Shown here piece by piece: positions 22,526 to 31,582 of a DNA stretch of 31,582 bases. Source of the stretch: Ministeria vibrans ATCC 50519 (Eukaryota; Opisthokonta; Filasterea); NCBI GenBank assembly GCA_943704425.1, contig CALSCP010001244.1, forward strand, positions 26,536 through 58,117, read 5' to 3'. A program made the position numbers and the translations under genes. Position 1 is the first letter of the stretch, and each line of letters begins with the position of its first letter. Under the pieces are notes generated by a model. It was not told the DNA's origin. It saw only the letters and a program-made list of their open reading frames with translations, and made no database searches.

Positions 22526-25500
22526 AATTATTATTATTATAATACTATTCTGGTAGGTTCTCTCGCTCGGCCACAGCAACTCTTCCAATCTCTGGCACGC
22601 ATTGGACTCGAATTCAAATGGGTCGCTTGTGCGTCTTTTCACTGGCCTCGAGCCTCAGCATCTCCACCTAGACCTGCATCCACTGCCCTATAACGAGAAC
22701 GACACAGCTGTAGCTCTTCTGCAGACTTTTCACACATGGCGTCGCTTTGTACCTGCCGGCATGCCATCTGACGATTGTACGGGCGGAGGACTGCAATCCA
22801 ACCCTTCTCTTTCTTCTAGCGATCCCCTAGTTCCCCCCAAAGCTTTATCCGAGCTCACGCACTCCTCTCCAACACCATCACGCCGCGGCTCTGCCTCGAC
22901 GCCCCATTTTCAACAGCGCACGTCGCTTGGTGTTCTTTCACACGCACCCGCGACAGAGTACCCTAGCGCTCAGCAGCCTTTGGTGAACGTCGCCTCTAGT
23001 ATGGTCCGTCGTGGCTCTCGCCAGCTCAAACAACCTCGTGGGGCAGACGCCGGATCCACTAATGTTGGAGGAGGACGTCGTGTCAACTCGCAGGCTCCGC
23101 AACCAAGCCAGTCGTGCGATCCTTTCTCCGAGTTCCCCGACGCTCACGTGCCCTTCCCAGCACCTACTACCCCACTGATTCTACAGTCGTGGCGACGCGA
23201 TGCCCTTTCAACTCTCCCTAACTGGTGTCTCTCCGAAGCAAAGACGCCTGCATGCGTCGGTGCCTCGGGTCTAATCCTACTGCACTGTCTCGCTGTCGAC
23301 CAAGACGCACCTTCCAACCCGACGTCGACTTTTGCGTGTGTCTCAGACCCCACAGACTCTCTCAAATGGTGCGGCCCAGCTCTCAATATTAATGCTAATG
23401 TTACGGCTTCCTGCATCGCCTCGACACCCCTCTCCTCGACGTATTGGGTGCCCTTCCATGAACTCGCCGCGCTCGCAAGCAACAACACCATCACTGTCTA
23501 TCACCACAGCCGCACATCTTATCCCCACCGCCAACATGCTGTCTGTCATGAACACCCTCTCGCCGCTCCAGCGTATATAAGCGACGACTCCCCTGCTGCC
23601 GTTCCACCCAATGCCAACACCGATACACTGCAACCCATGGACCTTCTCCGTGAGCCCACCATCCTTTCAACCAACTTCTCGACTGCTCAGTCACTCTTCC
23701 TCTGCTTCGAGGCCTTTCCTGTGTCACCCACTCTAGATATGCAGTCTAGTTGCAGCCCCTCGCACCAAAGTACCCTGCTACATGCACAGGAAATTAAGGA
23801 GGAGGAAAGGAATGTGACCGCGCGTGCGTTGGGTTCGTTCACATGTACCGAATTCGCATGGGATTGTCTCAACGCCACGCACGTCCCTCTGCTTCACCAG
23901 ACACTGACGGCGTCGCTTCCCTTTCACTCGTCCTTTATTCATATTCCCGCCGGTCCCCGTACGTTTCTCCTTGACTTTGTCGGCCAGCCCCATGGCTTTG
24001 CACTGACCTTGGCTGCGCGCGAACCGTTTGTATGTGCTCCCGAAACGCAAGCTCTTGCAGCGCATTTGCAGTCATCAGTAGCCTCCTCGTCACGCACACT
24101 CTCCGTACACGAGTTCCCCGGCACTGCGATGGCACCCTCGCCTACCGGCGCCAACACCTACTTTGTTTTGTTCCGCCAACATCTCTGTGTTGCCTCCATC
24201 CCCATCACCGTGCGCTACTCGCTCTGCCTGCCACTCCAACCCTCCGAGTCGTCCATGCGCGACCAGGCGTCTCTCATGGGCCACATCCGTTTGCGTGTAT
24301 TTGACAACGAGTCCGCAATCGAAATGGTCACGTCACTGCCCGGCTCGCCTCTCGTGTGCACTCTGCAGCCGTGCCAGCGCGGCTACTCACTACTCGCCGA
24401 AGTGCGTTTTAGTGACCACACTCCTCTCTCGCATCCCTTCCGCTTTGTCCTCCGTCAGGTCGCTGTACTCGCGCAACCCGACGAAGCTGTCTTGACGCCC
24501 TGTCCCCCACCAATCCACCCATGCCTTTCCTCGCTTGCTTGCCAGATTGATCCAGTCGAAGTAATGGGGCGTTATCTACACAACAAGTATGCTCGGCTCT
24601 TTCACCTCAAGGTGCGCATTTCCGAGACTGCACCCGTCACCTTCCAGCTGGTTGTTTCCCAACCCAACGTTCACGTGCGTCTTTACCTTCTTCGCGACGG
24701 GGTTGAAGTCGCTTCCACTTCCGCCCGCAACATGGCCGTCATCCCGTTTGTGCTCCTGCGCACCTCTGCTCACGACCATGCCCAATTGCAACTGACAGAG
24801 CACATGTCCACGCCGCGCGAGTCGTCCACCTCAGCTTCATTAGTGACAAACGTAAGCGCAAGGCGCACATCTAGTACTGCTACTAGTACCCTCGGCCAGG
24901 CGAGTCCCCGGCTCAGCTCGGCATCGGCACAAAAACGTTCTTCTTTGCTGCTCAGTCAAGATAAATCTGCAATATGCGGCGGGTACGAACTCGAATTCGA
25001 AGGAGACCGCACCGACGACGTCACATGCAGCCCCATCTCGACCACCGATCAGCTCGACGGTGCACATGATCGGCTGAGCAGCGTGTCGCACCAGTACCTG
25101 TTGCGCGCCGTCATCGAGCATGACTCGTGGCCTCCCAAGCCCGAGTCTCAAGCCGCTCGCGATGCTCTGACAAGCGCTCTGTGGGATATTCCAGAGCCTT
25201 CAACCTCTTTCAAGACATCCACAGAGAGCTCGAGTCACAGGCGCGAACGCTCTCGCTCTAGCAATGCACCCTCAGTTCCTTTGCCACTCGCCGTCCGACG
25301 AGGCAACGCATCGACGCAGCACGCTCCTTCGTCGGGTGTCGGCTGGGCGAGCACAAGTGCGAGTACCACGACAGCGCCACCAGCCACCGTCATTGGCACG
25401 AGCTTCATTGGAACGGGCGCGGTCGCCGAGGAGGCCGCTGTTGCTCCCCCGCTAGCTTGGCGACTGCGAGTGCACATTGCTTGCGAGCCAGACTCTCAAA

Positions 25501-26289
25501 TGCGTCCAAAAGTTTGTTTGGAACGCGACACGGATCGCGAAGAAAAAATTCGCGCGGTCAAAGCCTCGTGGGAGTCGTGTGCGCCAGGTCGAGCGGTCAA
25601 GGCTGCCACTCTTCGCAGCGCCTTTCTTTTCAAGCACAACTTTGGTCACACAATCAGTGGCAGCGCATACACCCCCGATGTCGTCTTCACATCAGGAGAG
25701 CTCGTCTCGTTGGCTGAATTGATTGCTCGACAACAGCAACAGCAACAGCAGCAGCAACCATCTCAAACGAAGGGAGAATCCTCCAACTCCCGACCTGGCT
25801 CAGTTGGTGGGTCACGAGCCCGTCGACGCACCTCGAGTCGCTCAGGAAGTCATTCTGGCTCTCGTTCCAAGCTCATTGCAATTGATTCGTCTGTAGACTC
25901 GTCCTCTTCCACTGCGTCCCCTTCCGGGGCTGCATTACATGAACAGTCTCAGACGACCGAGGGTGTGGCCTTGCAATCTGCTACCTCCTTGCCTCCCGTT
26001 TGCAAGAGTACATTTGCTACCATGGCCACAGCCTTAACTCACGCGCGTCCATCGCCTTTTTCTCATGGTGATGCATCACGGCCTGTGTCATCCCATGTTC
26101 CGACACTCGGCGAGCTCGAGCAACGCCGTCTCACCCACAACCATCTGAAGGAGCGCTCCGCACAACAGCACACCCACACTCTCCGTACCCGCTCCGCCGA
26201 CATTGCTTTTCGCGAGTCCTTGCGCGAAGCAGTGCTCAAGGTGAAGTGATACAGTTGATAATAATTTTAATAATGCGCAGGTACTCATG

Positions 26290-26320
<31 letters not shown>

Positions 26321-26497
26321 GATCACAAGAGTCAGAGCGGCACGAGTGCAGCGTACGAGCAAGTGCGAATAGAAGTGCATGAGCGACGACGTGTGTTGGG
26401 GCAGGCACTCCGCATTGAGAGGGAGCACGAGCGACGCCAGCAAAAGACTCAACTATTGTCCAGTGAGGCTAAAGCAAAGTCAACCTCCCAAGTGTAG
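21313..26497 (+). CDS. ADGB: Androglobin-like calpain-related protein, apparently without a globin domain, 5 exons
   Basis: Androglobin is a cilium- and sperm-associated chimera of an inactive calpain-like N-terminus, a permuted globin with an IQ motif, and a coiled C-terminus. Exons are 21313-21447, 21549-21923, 21992-22231, 22557-26240 and 26330-26497, all phase 0, giving 1533 residues (human 1667). Calpain-like blocks: LFPPATCSWVRI, then SGKYVVRLFFMGTWRRVVVD followed by DQVPV, and IWVTILAKAVLKV. Next come YWVPFHELAAL with the following VYHHSR, and SFTCTEFAWDCL with IPAGPRTFLLDFVG, all matching the androglobin order. A protease QGxLGDCW site is absent. Where the globin should follow I see a beta-rich, Ser-rich stretch with no globin-like helices or IQ motif. 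The C-terminal block CLERDTDREEKIRAVKASWE then CAPGRAVKA is diagnostic. A polyQ run and basic Ser-rich tail follow. Family confidence is good; the domain loss is my inference. Confidence 0.8.
22232..22556 (+). repeat. Androglobin-like intron 3 with AAT microsatellite
   Basis: This 325-nt intron is dominated by AAT/ATT trinucleotide repeats (about 22318-22548) with scattered interruptions, and ends CTATTCTGGTAG at 22556. Poly-Ile, poly-Asn and poly-Tyr frames across it are artefacts. It is the second large TTA/AAT array of the window, the other being in CCDC40. Confidence 0.9.
26294..26320 (+). repeat. Poly-T tract in the last androglobin-like intron
   Basis: An uninterrupted run of about 27 T forms the polypyrimidine tract of the 89-nt last intron (26241-26329). 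It is followed by GATCACAAG, which serves as the acceptor. Read on the minus strand it gives a poly-Lys frame that is not a gene. Confidence 0.85.
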
Positions 26498-26518
26498 AAA
26501 ATTATAAGAAAAAAAGGA

Positions 26519-26524
26519 AATAAA
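26519..26524 (+). terminator. Candidate androglobin-like poly(A) signal (AATAAA)
   Basis: AATAAA lies about 21 bases after the stop codon (26495-26497), in the 107-bp convergent gap with CARMIL. On the other strand ATTAAA at 26588-26593 may serve CARMIL, so the two 3' ends probably overlap or nearly touch. Confidence 0.5.
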
Positions 26525-26604
26525 AAACAATCATGATGAAGGCAGCGTGCATTGTGTAAAAAACGAAACAAAATCGAGTGTGAAATGTTTAATTTTTTGA
26601 AAGA

Positions 26605-29600
26605 TTACAAAGGCGTCTCCTTGTCGGCACCAACTTCCTCGTCGAGAACGAGAGGACGCGTGGGACGCGTGGGACGCTTGGGTTTGGCAGGCTCTGAGGC
26701 AGACGGAAGGCCCGGAGAGCCATCGCTCGCCACAAAGGAGCTCGTGGGCGAACCCGACATCATCATGGAGAGCGGTCGACGGCCAGGGCGCGAAGGCTTG
26801 CGCATCAGCGAGGCAGGCGCACCGTCGGCAGCAGCAGTGGCGGCGCCAGGGGACGACGATGGCTCGGTGGGAGTGGCGGTGGACCTGCGCGGCGACGAGT
26901 TCAAGGAGACTGAGCTAGCACCTTGTGTGTAGTCAAGTTCCGAAGCGGTGCTGGAGCGTGGCATAACACTCTGTGGTCGAACTGACTTGGGTTTACGAAG
27001 TGTTGGCGGCGGCTTGGTCGACGCGCGAGCTCCCGCTGAGCTTGGTGTCGACAACGCTGCGCTACTACCTTCAGAACTGCCCCCACCTTCGGTGCGATCG
27101 CGGGCTGCGCGCAACTGACGCGACTGCAGCATCTCGCCCATGAGCGCACCGCCCATGCCCATGCCCATCATGGGCACTCCCATCACGCGTTTAGGTTGAA
27201 TCAGTTTCACCGGTTCCTCTTCCTCCTCCTCCTCCTTTTCTTTCACCTCTGTCAGAGCAGCTGGCGCGGCATCGGCCCCTGGTGGCTCACTCTCGGCAGA
27301 ATCCTCGGGCAGACTGTCACTGGGGGGTGGGATCTGTGCGACAGTGGTGGAGCCAGCTTGTGCGACAACTGGCTCACGCTCAGCCGCGTCTACACTGGCT
27401 GCTTCGGCTATTTCACTCTTGGTGCGGGTCGATGGGGAGGCAAGGGGACTCGCTACGGACGGCTCAACCTCAACAGATGCAGGCGTAGGTGACACCACAG
27501 ACTCGACGAGCGGCGATGAAGCGGCAATAGTCGTTTCGACGGTGACACTGGTAGTCGCAGTCTCCTCGAAAGAAGGTGCATCGGCGTCGCTCTGCTCAAA
27601 CACGTCTGCCGACGGGTTCGACGTGAGGATTTCTTTCTCCTTCTTGCGACCCAACAACTTGCCCAACCCAAACTTGGACTTCTTCTTGACATCTTTGTCG
27701 GAAACCGTTGGCTTGCCCTTGGGCACAGCGGGAGCGCCCTTGGGCTTCTGTGCCGACACAGGCGGGGGCGCAGCGGCCGCCTCGGCAACTGCAGGGTCGG
27801 GTGTCTCGGACACAACAGGCGGCACCGTTCGCTGAGGCGTCGGTGGTGGCCCTGCGACCGCAACAGGCTTTGTCGCGTCGACCACCGCCGCAGGCTCCGC
27901 CAGTGTCGCTGCAACCGTCGAAGGAGCCGTACTCATAGCAGAAGGCGCCTCCTTGGTGGGTTCAGCAGCAGAATCAGCATCGGCATCAACAGCAGTAGTA
28001 GCAGGAGAAATGGCGGAGTTGGCGACAGAGGCAAGCACACCAGCAGTAGCGGTGGGTGTCGAAGCGGGGCCACTAAACAAATTAGAGACGTCCGCATCGT
28101 TGGCAAGACGAGGTCGGTCGCCTCCGCGACGGGCGGGCGGGCGACGACCCGTGGCACCCTTGGCGCGCGACTTAGTGACTGTCTGAAGAAGAGGAGCGGG
28201 AGGAGCAGCGACGTCCAAGGACGACGAGCTGTCGGAAGTGGCCACGTTGGGACGGGATGCAGCGGCAGGAGCGAATCCAGGCATCATTGTGCGAGGACGA
28301 GCGGCGGGCCTGGGCACTTTGCGAGGCGCTGTTTTGCTTGCCGAGGAAGCAGCAGCATCACTCGCAATCACAGGCGCAGAAGCTGGTGTGCTTGAGGTAG
28401 ATTCAGACACAACAGGCGTCGAGTCGGCAAGTGAGCCTGAAAGCCGCTGGGGGCTCGGGGTGAAGCGAAGTTTCTCTTCGGAGGAGAGAACAACTGGAGC
28501 GGGCGGCGCGGCAAACGGAATAGAAGAACCAAGCGAGCTTTGGCGTTCATGACCACTAATGACAACGGGAGCAGGTGGTGCGGCAAATGGAATGGACGAG
28601 CCGATTGAGCTTTGACGTTCATGTCCGCCACCAGATGAGTCTTGTCGACGGTGGACCACGACGGGGGCTGGCGGCGAGGCGGCAGACGCCAGACTTGTGC
28701 GCGACGCTGTGCCGTTCCGATCCGCCAACGTCGGTGACTTGGGTGTCGCGGGGGTTGGCGCAGATGCCGCCATGGATCCCAGGCGTCGTTCTTGAAGCTT
28801 TTTTTGCACCGCATCGGCAGCAGCGCGTCGATGTTTTTCCTTCTCGTCGATTGGATCGGACGGGGTGGTCGCCGCAGACGACGAGAGCGCCAAGGGCGAT
28901 CCAGTAGTGCGGGGACGAGGCACAGGCACAGGCACAGGCACAGGGGCGGGCGACTTGGTCGCGGCTGAAGTCGCTTCGTTTGAAACAGTTGTCTCGTGCA
29001 GCGCCCCATCGGATTCGGTGAGAGCCATCTCAATCATGGAGAGAGACAAGGACCGTCGCGCGGCAACCCGCTCCTTAGCACTTCGTGGCTTCGACGGCGT
29101 CGGCAATTCGGGAACAGCCTCCGTCTCGTCGTCTCGACGCGCCTCGTCCACAGCGGGCGTCACGGGAATCACCACGGCAACTTCCTTGTCGTCGTCGTCG
29201 TCGTCATCATCATCATCATCATCATCATCATCTTCCTTGTTTGACGTGGTCACCGCCAGCTCGTCTTCATCGTCCACTTGGAAGACGCCATCGTCGTCGC
29301 TGTTGTTACTCTCTTCCTCCACCTCGTCTTCGACATCTTCGATTCGTGAAATCATTTCCTCCTCGACATCGTCGTCCTCGAGCAGCGGGGGAGCGGAGGG
29401 CGTCGCCTCCGTGGCCTTGGCTGTTGCCTTGAGTTCATCCGCAGCCTTGCGTTCTGCCTCTTCGAACATTTGCAGAGCAAACTGGGTCGCATCGCTCGGC
29501 GGTGACGACGACAGCAACGGCGGCGGCGGCACCGAGAGTGCCACAGACGGTTCGAGGGAGGCCGGTCTCGGTGTGGAGGTGGGAACAGAATCGGCAGCGA

Positions 29601-31564
29601 CGACCGCGTCAAGCGCCACCTTTGGTGTGGATGGGGCAGTGGCCACTGAAGCGGCGCTCGGGACAGCACGAGTGGTAGTTGTGGACACCTTGGACGGGCT
29701 CTTAGCGCTCAAGTCGCCGCCATCGTCGTCCCAAGACTCCAACTCGATCGTGGGACGCGAAGAGGTGCGCCTGGCAGGAATGGCAGCAGCTACACTCACG
29801 GTGCTCCTACTGTCGTCGACTGCGATAGAGGCGCTTGTGCTGCCGGATAAGAGCACCGTGGCCGCCGATGAAGTCGACGAGTTGGAAGTCGTGATCACGG
29901 TGGAGTTGCGTTGCGAGTCACTTGGTGACGGTGAGATTGTGTCCATTTCAGCGAGAACTTCGCGGGCGCCCGGAAGCAAGGAGACGGCCGACTCGGGTCG
30001 ACTGGACGCGTTGAGAACCTCGGCGATGCTTGTCACGACCACGGGGCTTTCAGCAACTTTACGAGCAGTACGGCCACGACGCACAAACACAGCAGCGTCG
30101 ACCGAGCCAGGCGTCGCGAGTTTCTCGGACGCCTCTGGCCCCATCGCACTGTTTTCCTCAATAGATGGAATGTTGCCAGGGGAGATCGTTGGCTCAACGG
30201 TATTGGACGATGCTGCTGGGAGCGATGTGGATGAAAGCGCAGCCGCCGCGGCGAGCACGTCGTCTTTGATGTAGTTAGAGCGACGGTTTGAACTGAGTCG
30301 GGCGCGTGACGAAATGGACGAGACTGTGCCGTTGCCACCGCTCCCACCGGTCAGAAGCTGGCGACCGCCCTTGAGATCATGGAGGACCTCGTCGCTCAGG
30401 TGGTCACAAAGACGCTGCACGAGATTGACTTTGTGACGCGCGTCCTGCTCGACAGCATCGCGGGCGGCACTCGACAACAAGGTCGCCTCGATGGACTCGC
30501 GCAGTTGGTTTTCGCGGTTGCCGGGCGCCAACAGTTGATGTCGAATGGCATTCATGCCGACCGGATCGAGGTGTTCACAACGGCGATTCATGAGGTCGCA
30601 CAGTTCATTGGCCGTCTCCTGGTCGTTCTTGATCATGATGTGCGCCACCTCGCCGGCCGCGTTGCGAAATGCTTGCTTCAACAGATTGTCGTGGGGATCG
30701 AGGTCGTCCGCAGCCATCTCGTGAAGCTCAAAGACAATATCGGGGCTCTGGAGCGCTTTGGCACGTAGCTCGTCGGAAACACGCGTGCCAAGTCGTGAGC
30801 ACTCGTTGATGGCGGACTGCACCGACTCCTCCTGCAGCGAACGGAGCATCTCGGCCTGGCGCATAAGCGTCTTCTTGCTGAGTGCAAACTCGCTGCGTGA
30901 CCTGAGAGCAACTTGCATGCGCGAGGCAAGCTGACGCGCTTCGCGTGCCTCCGTCTTGCAACAAGCGCTAAAGTCGAGCAGGGGCAAAGCGAGTTCGTGG
31001 AGGGTGTCGTTGCGATCAAGTGCATCGGCGAGCTCTCGAAAGCCGCGCAAGGTCACGGAGTTATCGTCCATTTCGAGTGCCTCTAACGTCACATTGGTGT
31101 GCAGTGCTTTGGCCATGGCCAGGGCACCACGATCGCCAAAGCCGCAGCCCGATAGATCCAGACGTGCCAGGCAGGTGTTCTCGCAGAGCGCGTCGATCAA
31201 CGGCAAAATCTCAGACTTGATCCGCGAATTGGCCAACGACAGCGATCGCAATTTTAATCCATCCACTGAGATGTACTTGGCCAGCGCTATATAAGTAAAA
31301 AAAAATGTAATTATTTAGGAGTTCGTTTAATTTTAATACAATTATACTTATTATTACTCTACCTTGCATGGCGTAAGAGGCGGAAACGCTGGCGGACTTT
31401 TGACGGAAGTTGTTGCCGATATTGAGGATTTCGATGGAAGAGGAGACAGTGCCAACGGCGGAGCAAAAGAGCGCCATGCCTTCGGAGCCAAGGTCGTTGT
31501 CGGACATGTTCAATTCTTTGACATTCTGGATGCCCTGCAGTGAGGCACTGAAGACGTTGACGTC
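26605..31564 (-). CDS. CARMIL (capping protein, Arp2/3 and myosin-I linker), 5' end outside window
   Basis: CARMIL uncaps actin barbed ends by binding capping protein at membranes. Exons are 31564-31363 and 31286-26605, joined in phase 1, covering 1627 residues; the N-terminal PH-like domain and first leucine-rich repeats lie beyond the right edge. Visible leucine-rich repeats include VKELNMSDNDLGSEG, IEILNIGNNF, LRSLSLANSRI, LARLDLSGCGFGDRG and LEALEMDDNSV. The helical CARMIL domain follows (RQAEMLRSLQEESVQSAINE to LVQRLCDHLSDEVL). A roughly 1200-residue disordered, Ser/Pro/Ala-rich tail includes an acidic run and Pro-rich motifs. At 28138-28188 the sequence LQTVTKSRAKGATGRRP fits the capping-protein interaction motif LxHxTxxRPKx6P except for His to Thr and Pro to Ala. 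A basic-hydrophobic stretch, KSKFGLGKLLGRKKEKE (about 27640-27695), could bind membrane. The call is firm; the motif needs testing. Confidence 0.88.
28494..28625 (-). repeat. Tandem 22-residue duplication in CARMIL tail
   Basis: Two consecutive copies of HERQSS-x-GSSIPFAAPPAP followed by Val-Val are encoded back to back. The protein copies are nearly identical while many third codon positions differ (GCAAACGG against GCAAATGG, and others). The duplication is therefore not recent and the peptide has probably been under constraint. The function is unknown; the Pro-rich end could bind SH3 or profilin-type partners. Confidence 0.8.
29188..29235 (-). repeat. Poly-aspartate tract in CARMIL tail
   Basis: About sixteen consecutive Asp codons, GAT then GAC, lie within a longer acidic region of the CARMIL tail that also includes EDVEDEVEEE further upstream. 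The switch from ATC to GTC on the plus strand shows two fused trinucleotide runs. Confidence 0.85.
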
Positions 31565-31582
31565 CTGTTTGAACAAAAAAAA

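Noticed and set aside
28865-30274. 469-codon plus-strand ORF rich in Ser/Ala/Thr/Val
   Set aside because: It lies entirely antisense to the CARMIL tail. Ser/Ala/Thr/Glu-rich coding sequence naturally leaves an open complementary frame, and no domain is seen.

Overview
This is a compact nuclear segment from a eukaryote. It holds nine protein-coding genes, eight complete and one cut by the right edge. All are interrupted by short GT-AG introns (about 60 to 760 nt), with intergenic gaps of only about 75 to 420 bp. I rebuilt the gene models by hand. In every case the exon lengths add up to a whole number of codons, the introns begin GT and end AG, and a few introns show a CTAAC-type branch site. 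No rRNA, tRNA, CRISPR array, operon or recognisable transposon is visible.

The gene content points to a unicellular opisthokont or a close relative: a holozoan protist, nucleariid-like lineage, or early-branching flagellated fungus or aphelid. A complete Brachyury-like T-box factor is present, and T-box genes are known from animals, filastereans, ichthyosporeans and a few early fungi. A Smurf/NEDD4-type C2-WW-HECT ligase, a BTB-Kelch protein and a CARMIL are also present. CCDC40 and an androglobin-like protein imply a motile cilium at some life stage. Cycloeucalenol cycloisomerase, an enzyme of cycloartenol-type (plant and amoeba) sterol synthesis, is unexpected beside a T-box gene. I cannot name the species.

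Layout, left to right. Five genes lie on the minus strand: cycloeucalenol cycloisomerase (368-1324), the mitochondrial small Tim chaperone TIM8 (1493-2265, three small exons), CCDC40 (2342-6012, eight exons), the T-box factor (6206-11135, eight exons, very long polyglutamine C-terminus) and BTB-BACK-Kelch (11557-14261). Next come TMEM62-like metallophosphoesterase (+, 14435-16482), the C2-WW-WW-WW-HECT ligase (-, 16677-21180, fifteen exons), the androglobin-like protein (+, 21313-26497) and the 5'-incomplete CARMIL (-, 26605-31564). Kelch/TMEM62 and HECT/androglobin are divergent pairs with very short shared promoters. TMEM62/HECT and androglobin/CARMIL are convergent.

The genes do not form one pathway. 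Functional themes are cilia (CCDC40, androglobin), ubiquitin ligation (Kelch adaptor, HECT), actin (CARMIL), transcription (T-box), mitochondrial import (TIM8) and sterols (the cycloisomerase). Introns are rich in microsatellites. A composite purine repeat with the core ACAAAGTGATAGAG recurs in introns of at least three genes and in one intergenic gap. The points most worth a second look are the T-box plus cycloisomerase combination, an androglobin that appears to lack its globin domain, the variant capping-protein motif of CARMIL, the recurrent intron repeat, and a strong phase-0 intron bias.
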